Shown: piece by piece, positions 24,475 to 34,620 of the stretch
Layout of the letters: each line of letters begins with the position of its first letter
Position numbering within the stretch: position 1 is the stretch's first letter
Notes under the pieces: model-generated
Database searches by the model: none
What the model was told of the DNA's origin: nothing
What the model saw: only the letters and a program-made list of their open reading frames with translations
Made by a program: the position numbers and the translations under genes
Source of the DNA: Scortum barcoo
Taxonomy: Eukaryota; Chordata; Actinopteri; Centrarchiformes; Terapontidae
Length of the DNA stretch: 64,000 bases
Assembly (NCBI GenBank): GCA_023238725.1
Contig: CM041550.1
Span: forward strand, 22,440,586 to 22,504,585
Direction: 5' to 3'

Positions 24475-25589
24475 CTATTTAACATTTTCATGAAAAGGCT
24501 CCATATTGAATTCTGTTTTATAGATGAATGGAGAACTTCTCTGTGGTTGTAAAGAAAAATACAAAACTTGAGAAAGACAAAGAGAAAAAAATGGGAGAGA
24601 GATGTCCCCTACTCTGCCCCCTAAGTGCCTCCAGCCAGAACTGTCCTGGCAAGCTGTAGGTTGACTACAGAGAGATACATTTTCAGCCTGAGAGCCTGGG
24701 GGCTCTATCGGGACCAAAGTGTCACTAAAACAGAGAGGCTCAGTATCGCAACACTTTCAGAATGGCTCAGGGTGACAGAGCATTGACATCACTCAAGATG
24801 AAAACAAAACCTCTCTGACCTTTTGGTGTTGGGCTGTGTGTGTGTGTGTGTGTGCGTGCACACACGTGTGTTTTATTCTGACCAGGAGCACATGAAGTAA
24901 CTGTTTGGTGGCTGTGGGTGCTCTTGAACGACTGCTAGCCGCCACTTCTGCTAATCCTCACTGTGATACAGAAGGGTGGGAATTAGTAAAATCTGTTCTG
25001 ACCAGCAGTTTTTATAGCAACAATGGATTATGGGTGAATATGTGTGTTGTGAGTAGGGTTGCTCATAGCGATACCCCCCCCCCAGAGAATTGTAACGCAA
25101 CTTTGCAGTCTCTTAGTTAGTGTGTTTCACCTCAGTGTCTTGGTTTTCTGGTCATCTTACTTCTTTGTAACAAGCAGCCGTTTCAGCAGTGAAACTGTAA
25201 TAAACCAAGTGTATGCTACTTGCCCAGCACCGAACAGCAGACAGAGAAAGAGAAATTCACAGTTCCAGCAGCTCGAAAGATGGAAACACAGGGGCATAGG
25301 GGCATGCAAGTTTCAGAAAAAATGCAAAAACTATAATAAAATATGATTTAAAAATACAATATAAAATAAAAATATAAAATAAAACATCTGGCAGTTCTGG
25401 TTCTAAAGGTGCAGTTGTGCAAAATGACAGTGTGTAACATACATGCGGTTTGTACACACTTGAGTCCAACATATAGATGTGTGCGTGTGTGTGTGTGTAT
25501 ATGATAAAGTGCATGTGTGTCCAAGGTGTGTGGTGTGAGTGTGTAGTAAGTCCGGAGCTCTGTGTTTGTTTTATCGCTCTCCCCAAGAG
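24475..25589. other. Non-coding stretch with GT tracts and an A-rich patch
   Basis: Contains (GT)n at 24835-24870, a C run near 25074-25083, an AT-rich patch at 25320-25390 and (GT)n at 25481-25500. Open frames are present on both strands but are driven by the repeats. Confidence 0.45.
24835..24870. repeat. (GT)n microsatellite
   Basis: GT run with GC and CA interruptions near the end (TGCGTGCACACACGTGTG). Confidence 0.9.
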
Positions 25590-25899
25590 GTGTTGAAGAG
25601 CGATGGGGGAGGAACGATCTCCTCAGTCTGTCCGTGGAGCAGGACAGTGACAACAGTCTGTCACTGAAGCTGCTCCTCTGCCTGGAGATGGCGCTGTGCA
25701 GTGGATGATTTGGATGGATGGCGCTGTGCAGTGGATGATTTGGATTATCCACAGTGGTTTGGTCATAGCTCCCAGGCAGGATTCCTACCAGCCTCCATAA
25801 AGTTGAGCATCTTCTCTTTACTGCCACCAAGAGTTGCAAAGGCCCTCCTTCATCACCACTCTTATCACTGGTCCCTGAGCAGTTTGTGAAGTCTCTCAC
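25590..25899 (-). mobile_element. LINE-like 3' fragment (tentative)
   Basis: The minus strand is open and reads NPNHPLHSAI, then SRQRSSFSDRLLSLSCSTDR and LRRSFLPHRSS. I associate such a stretch with the C-terminal end of fish non-LTR retrotransposon ORFs. An exact 30-bp duplication (units starting at 25691 and 25721) adds ten residues in frame. Flanking sequence toward 25500 is microsatellite. No reverse transcriptase motif is present, so the assignment rests on a short tail. It could instead belong to another dispersed family. Confidence 0.35.
25691..25750. repeat. 30-bp tandem duplication
   Basis: GCGCTGTGCAGTGGATGATT occurs at 25691 and again at 25721. The unit is exactly 30 bp, so the minus-strand frame is kept. 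Confidence 0.95.
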
Positions 25900-28219
25900 T
25901 GTATTTCACATTTCACACACAGAAATCAGCATGAGCCACTTGCTAGTCCAGAGGATGGTGGTAGTGTCCTTAAAGGTGGTAGTGTGAGAAACATACTTAC
26001 ACTATTAACATTTTGAATAGTAAGAAGTTTCCATAAATACAAACACGTGAATGACTTGTTTGGATAGACAGAAAATGTACATTTCTGCTCAAGATGTATA
26101 AAAACCCCCCTTTGCACATTCTATTTTGTGGGCATCTGATACATCAGAACTACTAGAACTAGAAAAATTATAACCGATAACTCAAAAACAACATTAATTT
26201 TTTTTAAGGTGCAATTTCTACAAAAAGAGAAAAAAACAAGAGTCCTTCTGCTGTTCTTTGGTTTTACTAACTTGCCCAGCTCTGTTGTTTCAATGCATGT
26301 GATGGACTGAGATAGAAAGGAGGCTGAGATCTGTGAAGTACCTGTCTCCAGAGTAGCAACAATCTGCCAAATGTTTTACAGCTCCTAGAATGAAACAAAT
26401 GGAAAATAGAGATTTGTTTCACTTGCTCCATCTCTCTCTTGTTTACTAGTTTCCTAGTGCTCTCAGCCTGTGTGCACATACTGGTTCTCTTTATCTCACT
26501 CGTTCTGACTAGTTGGACAGCCAACACCAAACCTTGTATATGGGCTTGTAAAAGACTTCTCCTCATTCTCATATTAATACTAATGGCACCCGGTGCTCCT
26601 TACTGCGTGAATGAAGCAGTACACAGTTGTAGCGGTTGAGAGGTTTCTGTCTCACGAGGCAGCAATGTTCAGCGTTGCAGACTCCAGTTCCAGGGCCATT
26701 CAGCATTAGGGCCATACCACCAACTTAAAGTTTAATTAAAGGTCTGAGGATTGTTTCTGAGCTCCTGGAAAAGTGAACTGCTAATTATAAAGCATATAGC
26801 AAGCTATGGAGACATGGTATTTCCTGGGAGCTGAAGAGAAAAACTGTGCTTAAAGGAGAGTTAACATTAGACTTAGACCTATCAGGATGTCAGAAACACA
26901 ACTCCTAATGAATGCTCATCTCACTCTTTGTTTGCTGGATATGTCAATTAGCAAGTGTTTGCTGACAAGCTCACCACAGCAACTTTGTAAGCTGATAAAA
27001 GGGCAATGATATGTTTTCAGATTGTTTTGCTGACCCCAAGTGCTAAAAAAATCTATTAATGCAGCTTTAAAGCAAGAATCATTGATTGATGTAGAGGTCA
27101 GTGCTGTTACTGACACAGTGTGCATGCTTTGATTTACCAGTATATGCTCCATGACAACTGTACAAGCCTTGTACTGTGTGATATTAAAACTTTGCCATAT
27201 GTGAGGTAACTTCTCTTGTAGCCTAACCACCTCCGCTGGGAGGAGGAGCAGTGCTGCAGCATCCACTTATTAATCCTCTGGACAACAGCATTCACGCGCA
27301 TGCTGCGCACACACGCACGCACACACACACACAGACACGCACATGCTTGCTTGCTCCAGTATTGAGATACATGTCCAGAGTCTGCTCCTCATTAGCCAGC
27401 TTGCAGGTCAATAACAGATGTGTGTGTATTCTCCCTTCAGGCTATGGCTGAAGAGCGGGGAAAAGGATGCCATTTGAACCCGACACTTCTCCAGCAGCAG
27501 CCATGAGCAGCAGATAAGGCTGTTGTTTTAGATGTAAATCATTGCCATCTGCTGTGTTGGGGGAAGTTTATCCCGAGATGGGAGCCATTATATTTAGCCA
27601 GGACTATGAGGGACTTTGCTGAGAAAGTTTGAAGGCGGCATGTGTGTGCTTTCTGGCATTTGAGAGACGTCCTTATTTTTAGAAATCGGCGTTTGGCAGG
27701 TATGGCTTAGCATCACAGCAACTGGTGAACATATGCAGGGCTCTCTGCATCTCATTCAGTGGGTGGCTCACAAGTAGAATTATGTGACTTTTTCAATGTT
27801 TTTAAATAAGCACACTTATTTTGAAGGCATTGCTAAAATACAGCTGGTGTGAACAGAGCCGAAATGGAGGCTATAGCCATTCAAAGTTATTTATAGCTAA
27901 TTCATTGTTACTTGCATGCATCCCTAAATGCATTTTGTGCTCCAGGGCCCTGCACTATTTAGCTAGCTCTGTTAAGTGGGATGAAAAGGTGTTGCAGAAT
28001 GATAATGCTCCAACATATTTTGGTACACAAATAAATATGTACAAACAAATGGCCTTGATTCATGCGTGCACACCCACAGGCATGCACACACATACATGCA
28101 AATGTACAATGTGCACAAATTCTCATGCATGGAGACCTTTTGAAGTTGAGCTAAAACACCAAGATGGGGGTGTTTTCAGAACATGATGTTACACATTGAA
28201 TCCTGTTTGCTCATTTTTT
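25900..28219. other. Non-coding stretch, no gene seen
   Basis: Mixed sequence with one (CA)n tract at about 27307-27342. The open frames of 100-120 codons (26267-26572 minus, 26916-27266 minus, 27821-28186 plus) show no recognisable motifs. Confidence 0.45.
27307..27342. repeat. (CA)n microsatellite, imperfect
   Basis: CA run interrupted by GC and GA. Confidence 0.9.
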
Positions 28220-28400
28220 TTGTGTTTACTGATCGCCCTTCCTTCAGCAGCCAATTCTTTATCTCCAATCCAGAGGGTTGCCAAAAAGCTCTAGGCATAA
28301 ATCCTCCAGAAGACTGAATAGCCCGCTGTTGGCACGGCGTGATTGTCCAACCATGTGTCTCTCTAAAGGGGCTAAATGAGGCTAGATGGTGTACTTAGTG
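28220..28400. promoter_or_regulatory. Candidate conserved non-coding element
   Basis: Short complex block (AGCCAATTCTTTATC, GGCACGGCGTGATTG) flanked by lower-complexity DNA. Inference from texture only. Confidence 0.2.
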
Positions 28401-28504
28401 GGAGAGAATAAAATAAATGTCTGGACAGTCTTTAATGATCTTTGATTTTTTTCAATAATTAAATACCTTGTAGGGTGATACTGTGTACAGGTGCAGCGTG
28501 CAGC

Positions 28505-28612
<108 letters not shown>

Positions 28613-29109
28613 CAGTGCAGGGTGTCCTAATGCTGGAATTATGTGTCTCTGAGGATATATGGAAATGTTTCTGAGGTCGACCCAGATAAAGGTAAAAATG
28701 TAGGTGGCACAGCCTTCAAGGAGCTGATGTACTTGCTTGAGCATCAAACAGCTTGATTGGTCGATCCAACGTCTGTCTGTTGGCGCACAAACAAGAACAA
28801 CGCACGTGCACACTTGCTGTGTGTGCGCGCAGAAGAGACAGTATAGAATCTATAGCATGTGTATGTTCTCCGTACATCACACATACTGTATGTGTGTGCC
28901 TGACTTATTTTTCCAATCGCTGGGAAACACACCCTCAAGCTGAATAGCAACCTCATTAAAAGAACATGATGCAATATGGATCAAATGTTGATAAGAAGCC
29001 ACATTAGCTTGCCCATAAGGGACCCATCCATAGTGATATGGTGTGCATTGTGCCAGGCACGCTATGTACTCCCGGTTGTGTAACCACATCAATTGAGGAG
29101 CAATTCAGC

Positions 29110-29640
29110 CTTTCCTGCAGGACGATTTAATCCTTATTTTTCAGGAAGAGTAGAGTGCTTCCTCCTGCAAAATCTAATAAGCTGTGTACTGTGCCAAGAA
29201 CTACCTCACCACAGCAGCAAGCTTAGACATAAGACCAAATAACGATCAAAGGCCAAACTTGCTAAGGCTTCCAGGAGAAAGAGGGGAGAGAGCACTGGAG
29301 CTTAACCTGTGGCTGTCTGTATCAGCATCCAGATGTATCCAGATGTTTTCTGTAGTCGCACGATCATTTGTCATCCCAGCTTTTAAAATATGTATTTCAT
29401 TAGAGAGGGACTGGATCAGGATTTATGCTGCTCGGGATTCGGGGTGTCAAGAAAAGCAGCTCATTTTCAGATGTGAGAGGGCTAAATGTCACTGCCCCAC
29501 GCCTGTCTCTTTTTCAGCTCGCTGCAGTTTTTCTCACCCCGCTGTAGCTCTGATTGTGTTACACATCTCCAGGCAAAATGAACACTTGTTTAACGCTGTT
29601 TAAAACAATTAAATTGCCAGATACTGAGTCTTAAGCCACG
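29110..29640. promoter_or_regulatory. Candidate conserved non-coding element
   Basis: About 500 bp of complex sequence. A 139-codon plus-strand frame is open (29184-29603), but it lacks any recognisable domain and has no coding texture I trust. Words such as TTTAAAATATGTATTTCATT and AAACAATTAAATTGCC give an enhancer-like look. Confidence 0.25.
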
Positions 29641-29689
29641 ACACTCAGAGGGAGAGACCCTGCCAAAATGCCTGCATTTTTATGTTCTC

Positions 29690-29830
29690 CTTTTTCGTCT
29701 CATCTGCCCTTCTCCCTCTAATCTCTCTTCCTCTTATTCTCACTGCTCTCTCCCAATTCCCCCCCATCTTCACTTCCTCGCTCCGTACCTCTTCCTCTGC
29801 TCTCTCATTATCGCTCCCTTGAGTCTTGGC
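29690..29830. repeat. Polypyrimidine-rich tract
   Basis: About 140 bp in which C and T strongly dominate on the plus strand (CTCTCTTCCTC, CCCCCCCATC, CTTCCTCTGCTCTCTC). Confidence 0.75.
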
Positions 29831-30077
29831 CTGGACTTGTTCTCACTGTTTTAGTATCGATTAGAAGGCTCCCTCTTGGGTGTGGGCCTGCCTGTGTCTG
29901 ATCTAACGGAACTGAGATTTGTTCACATTCCTCCGTGCGCCCCACGACGGGACTTACTTCAAAATGTCTCAGCACCTGATGTTGAGTCCCCTTTATGAAA
30001 ACTCACAACCATCTGCCTTCTTTCAATTAGACACAGAACGCATGACATTTACTTCACTTGACAGAGCTCCGTCCTTT

Positions 30078-30114
30078 TGTGTGTGTGTTTGTGTGTGTGT
30101 GTGGGAGGGGGGGG
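30078..30114. repeat. (GT)n followed by a G-rich run
   Basis: GT run ending in GGGAGGGGGGGG. Confidence 0.9.
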
Positions 30115-31384
30115 ACCGGATGCTGTAAACTGTGTGAAAACGTGTTTAGGTCCCTTTGACTATAACAGAGCTGATTTTCTGTGACTATCATCCTCCACGT
30201 GCTCCTACATTTCAGTACCTGTATAATCCCATGCATACAGATGCACTTGTGTGTGTTGCGTTGCCGTATTTTGCATAGTAATGTACTTTAATGACAATGC
30301 ACATTAATCAACATCATGGTAAATGCACCAGTGTTAGCCAAAAGGTTTTCGACTGTTGTCCCTTAGCCAGATGTTAAATTAGCCACTAAAACAATATAGG
30401 CACCATCGTAACAGTCTTTACAGTTGATTGAACTGTGCATCTCTTTGTACCGTTTTTCTTTTACATCACATGAACAAGTTCAACTCTCAAGTGAGTGTGG
30501 TGCGTTACGATTCTGTTTTCTCGCCCAGACCAACACAGAGCATCTCTCTTTAACCACAACACTTCTCCGTGCAGTCTTGAGTACAAAAATTAAAGCCTGG
30601 CTGAGAGAAAATGCTTCACGGCATTTCAGGATGCACAGCATTAAAAATGTAAAGCTTCTGTGGGATGATTGCATTTGCTCACAACAAGGAAAGACGATGA
30701 CACGTGTTTTGCATTAAGAGAGCAAACATCTGTAAGGCTATTTTGGAAAGGTGCACGCTCATTGGACAACGGTAGTGCCTTTTTAAAACCCAGAGCTACC
30801 ACATAAAATAAAAGGTAAGAATTTTGTGGAGGAAAAGAAGAATAAGTTAAAGTTGGGTTATTTCAGGAACCGAGGCTTCTGTCTGACAGATCTATACTTT
30901 CTGATGCCTGCTATTCCTTTGGAATTGATTTAATCCAATTTCTGTGTCAGTTCCTGTACTATTAATGTTCCTATAGGAAGCATATTAAAACAGTGGTAGG
31001 AAACTGCCTGTTTTAGTTGAATGAAAATACACTATTCTCCAAGGTCTCTGAGCTGTCATGTCATGCTGCTCTTCTGCAGTGCTTGACAGGACTATGATGT
31101 TTCAAACAGCAAGCAATATTTAATATTTATTGACATGTGTAAAGTAACTGTCAGGGCTTTGCTCAGCTGCTGTCTCTTTACGATTATCTGCTCTAGATTA
31201 TCATTTGAACACTATGGATTCGACACTATGCTCTATGAAAGTGCTTTGGTGGCAAGTTGTACCTTGCCATTTCAAATTCCCCTGCTTAAAATGACTGTCT
31301 CCGACTATTGTTGTCGTTGAGGCTACTTTTTCACACGTCGCCATTGAAAAAGATTAATGTAACTACCTGTTAAAAGAAAATGAC
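30115..31384. other. Non-coding stretch, no gene seen
   Basis: Mixed sequence up to the Rex3 insertion. Open frames up to 97 codons have no recognisable motif. Confidence 0.45.
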
Positions 31385-31395
31385 TAAATAAGCTA
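31385..31395. repeat. Target-site duplication, left copy (Rex3)
   Basis: TAAATAAGCTA, identical to 34610-34620 on the far side of the element. It marks the 5' boundary of the insertion. Confidence 0.9.
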
Positions 31396-31508
31396 CTTCC
31401 AGTAGGCTCACCACCCGCAGGAAAGGTCCATGAGGGGCCGGTGGTGCAATGTGGTTTGGGTAGCAGTCGTGGCAGGGAGCCTCGACGACCCAATCCCTGG
31501 AACAAAAA

Positions 31509-32270
31509 ACTCTGGCAATAGGGACATGGAATGTCACCTCACTGGGGGGAAGGAGCCTGAGCTCGTGCATGGGAGGTTGAGAGGTACCGGCTAGAGATGG
31601 TTGGGCTCACCTCCACGCATAGCTTGGGCTCTGGAACCCAGCTCCTTGAGAGGGGCTGGACCCTCCACTACTCTGGAGTTGCCCAGGGTGGGTGGGGCGG
31701 CGAAGCTGGTGTGGGCTTGCTCATGGCAGCTCCCAGCTCAGCCGCCACGTGTTGGAGTTCACCCGGTGAACTTGAGAGGGTCGCTTCCTGTCCTTCGGGT
31801 TGGGGAGATAGGTCTCTTGCTGCTATTGTTTGTGCCTACGGGGCAGAACAGCAGTACAGAGTAGCACCAGAGTACTGCCTTCTTGGAGTCCCTGGGAGGG
31901 GTACTTGATAGTGCTCCGACTGGGGACTCCATTGTTCTACTGGGGACTTCAACGCTCACGTGGGCAACAACAGTGATACCTGGAGGGGCGTGATCGGGAG
32001 GAACGGCCTCCCCGATCTGAACCCGAGAGCGGTGTTCTGTTACTGGACTTCTGTGCTAGTCACAGTTTGTCCATAATCGAACACCATGTTCGAGCATAAG
32101 GGTGTCCATCAGTGCATGCACGTGGCACCAGGACACCCTAGTAGGCCGGAGGTCGATGATCGACTTTGTTGTCGTTTCATCTGATCTCCGGCCGTATATG
32201 TCTTGGACACTCGGGTAAAGAGAGGGGCTGAGTTGTCAACCGATCACCACCTGGTGGTGAGTTGGCTCCG
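31509..32270 (+). pseudogene. Rex3 AP-like endonuclease domain, frameshifted
   Basis: The domain opens with GTWNVTSL (31521 on), the usual start of an AP-type endonuclease in RTE elements. It ends with STDHHLVVSW (32236-32265), matching the catalytic SDHH-type motif near the domain end. Between them the frame changes several times: 31597-31908 is open in one frame and 31601-31864 in another. The conserved GDFNAH motif is hit by a missing G at 31942-31945, so DFNAH lies in a different frame from the sequence before it. In a live element this enzyme would nick genomic DNA for target-primed reverse transcription. Domain type is clear; exact limits are approximate. Confidence 0.8.
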
Positions 32271-32999
32271 GCTGGCAGAGGAGGAAGTTGGATTGGACAG
32301 ACCTGGCAGACCCAAACGTATTGTGAGTGAGGGTCTGTTGGGAACGTCTGGCCGAGCCCTCTGTCAGGGAGGTCTTCAACTCCCACCTCCGGAAGAGCTT
32401 CTCACAGATTCCGAGGGAGGCTGGAGACATTGAGTCCGAGTGGACCATGTTCTCTGCCTCCATTGTCGACACGCGGTTCAGTTCGAAGTGCCAGTTGTGG
32501 ACGCAAGGTCTCTGGTGCCTGTCGTGGTGGCAATCCCCCGAACCCGGTGGTGGACACCGGAAGTAAGGGATGCTGTCAGACTGAAGAAGGAGTCCTATCG
32601 GACCATGTTGGCCTGTGGGACTCCTGACGCAGTTGACAGGTACCGGCAGGCCAAGCAAGCCGCAGCCCGGACGGTCCTGGAGGCAAAAACTTCGGGTCTG
32701 GGAGGAGTTCGGTGAGGCCATGGAGGAGGACTATCGGTCGGCCTCGAAGAGATTCTGGCAAACCGTCCGGCGCCTCAGAAGGGGGAAGCAGTACTCTGCC
32801 AACACTGTTTACAGTCTGCGGGTGGGGAGCTGTTGACCTCAACTGAGGACATTGTTAGCGGACGGTGGAAGAAATACTTCGAGGATCTCCTCAATCCCAC
32901 CGACTTGCCTTCCAATGAGGAAGCAGAGGATGGGGACTCTGAGGTGGACTCGTCCATCACCCAAGCCGAAGTCACTGAGGTAGTTCGTAAAGCTCCTCG

Positions 33000-33990
33000 G
33001 TGGCAAGGCGCCGGGGGTGGATGAGATCCGCCCTGAGTACCTCTGAGTACCTCAAATCTCTGGATGTTGTGGGGCTGTCTTGGCTGACACGCCTCTGCAA
33101 CATTGCATGGAGGTTGGGGACAGTACCTCTGGAGTGGCAAACTGGGGTGGTGGTCCTCTCTTTTTAAAAAGGGGGACCGGAGAGTGTGTTCCAACTACAC
33201 AGAGGGATCACACTTCTCAGCCTCCCCGGGAAGGTCTACGCCAGGGTACTGGAGAGGAGAATTCATTCGGCCGATAGTCGACTCGACCCTCTCAGGATTC
33301 AGGAGGAACAATGCGGTTTCGTCCCAGTGGTCGTGTGGAACAGTGGACCAGCTCTCTATACCCTCCATGCAGGGTGCTAGCTAGAGGGTTTATGGGAGTT
33401 TTGCCCAACCAGTCCACATGTGCTTTGTGGATCTGGAGAAGGCATTCGACCGTGTCCCTCGTGGTATTCTGTGGGAGAGTGCTCCATGATAAGTATGGGG
33501 TCCGGGGCCTTTGCTAAGGGCTGTTCGGTCTCTGTACGACCGGAGCAGGAGCTTGGTTCGCATTGCCGGCAGTAAGTCAGACCTGTTCCCAGTACGCATG
33601 TTGGACTCCGGCAGGGCTGCCCTTTGTCACCGGTCCTGTTCATAATCTTTATGGACAGGATTTCTAGGCGTAGCCAGGGGCCGGAGGGAGTCCAGGTTTG
33701 GGAACCACAGGATTTCATCTCTGCTTTTTGCAGATGATGTTGTCCTGTTGGCTTCTTCAAGCCAGGACCTTCAGCATGTGCTGGAGCGGTTTGCAGCCGA
33801 GTGTGAAGCGGCTGGGATGAGAATCAGCACCTCCAAATCCGAGGCCATGGTTCACCGGTCGACCGGAAAAGGTGGTGGTGCCCTCTCCGGGTGAGTGGAG
33901 AGGTCCTGCCTCAAGTGGAGGAGTTCAAGTATCTCGGGGTCTTGTTCACGAGTGAGGGAAAGATGGAGAGATTGACAGGTGGACGATTGA
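33000..33990 (+). pseudogene. Rex3 reverse transcriptase domain, frameshifted
   Basis: Motifs appear in the usual order: CFVDLEKAFDRVP (33421-33459, first catalytic Asp), RQGCPLSPVLF (33609-33641), LFADDVVLLASS (FADD at 33727-33738, the catalytic Asp pair) and EEFKYLGVLFTSEGK (about 33918-33962). Key residues are therefore intact while the frame is not. Motifs lie in different frames, and a 10-bp direct duplication (TGAGTACCTC twice, 33034-33053) interrupts the upstream part. The family role is copying element RNA into DNA at the nick. The copy is certainly inactive as it stands. Confidence 0.88.
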
Positions 33991-34099
33991 GATTGACAGC
34001 GTCGCCAGTTATTGGTGCAGTCAGTGTGCAGTTATGCGACCGTCAGTGTGAACCGGACTGCCGTGGTGAAGGAAGGAGCTGAGTCGAAAGGCGAAGCTC

Positions 34100-34530
34100 T
34101 CGGACTCGATTTACCGGTCAATCTACGCTTCCCACCCTCACCTATGGTCATGAACTTTGGGTAATGACCGAAAGGACAAGATCAGCGGATACAAGCGGCC
34201 GAAATGAGTTTCCTCCATGCAGGGTGGCTGGGCTCCTTAAGCCCTCCTTAGAGATAGGGTGAGAAGCTTCGGTCATTCGGGAGGAGCTCGGAGTAGAGCC
34301 GCTGCTCCTTCCATCGAGAGAGAGTCAGCTGGCTGAGGTGGCTTGGGCATCTGTTTCTTTGGATGCCCCTGGACGCCTCCCTAGGGAGGTGTTCCAGGCG
34401 TGTCCCACCGGGAGGAGGCCTCGGGGAAGACCCAGGACACGCTGGTGGAGAGACTATGTCTCTCGGCTGGCCTGGGAACGCCTCGGGGATCCCCCCGGAA
34501 GAGCTGGAGGAAGTGTCTAGGGGTGAGGGA
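34100..34530 (+). pseudogene. Rex3 ORF C-terminal region, broken
   Basis: Readable blocks in shifting frames include TYGHELW (about 34140-34160), a relic of the region before the C-terminus, and the basic stretch GRRPRGRPRTRWW near 34410-34450. Such an end is typical of RTE ORFs after the reverse transcriptase. Stops occur between blocks. It leads directly into the short 3' UTR and the repeat tail. Confidence 0.7.
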
Positions 34531-34596
34531 GGAGGTCTGGGCATCTCTGCTCAGACTGCTGCCTCCGCGACCCGGTCCCGGACCAAGCGGATGAAA

Positions 34597-34610
34597 ATGG
34601 ATGGATGGAT
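34597..34610 (+). repeat. Rex3 3' tail, GGAT/GATG repeats
   Basis: ATGGATGGATGGAT, three and a half tetranucleotide units, directly followed by the right target-site duplication. The last T is shared between tail and duplication. Confidence 0.92.
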
Positions 34611-34620
34611 AAATAAGCTA
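34610..34620. repeat. Target-site duplication, right copy (Rex3)
   Basis: TAAATAAGCTA, identical to 31385-31395. Confidence 0.9.

Larger units (their letters stand above)
31396..34609 (+). mobile_element. Rex3-like LINE (RTE clade), near full length, inactive
   Basis: About 3.2 kb, the usual size of an RTE element, between 11-bp duplications. In order it has an AP-endonuclease region (31509 on), a reverse transcriptase region (about 33000-33990), a C-terminal region (to about 34530) and a GGAT-repeat tail (34597-34610). Rex3 is the fish RTE family known for GATG-type tails. From memory, the two standard Rex3 PCR primer sites are present and face each other: TGGCAAACTGGGGTGGTGGT at 33135-33154 (one mismatch) and a full match to the second at 33612-33632, about 500 bp apart. 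The single ORF is broken by many frameshifts and stops, so the copy cannot make protein. GC content is clearly higher than in the host flanks. Confidence 0.9.

Noticed and set aside
29184..29603. 139-codon plus-strand ORF
   Set aside because: No recognisable domain, start context or splice signals; kept only as part of a candidate non-coding element.
32236..33194. Minus-strand ORFs of 139-161 codons
   Set aside because: Antisense shadows of the GC-rich Rex3 element.
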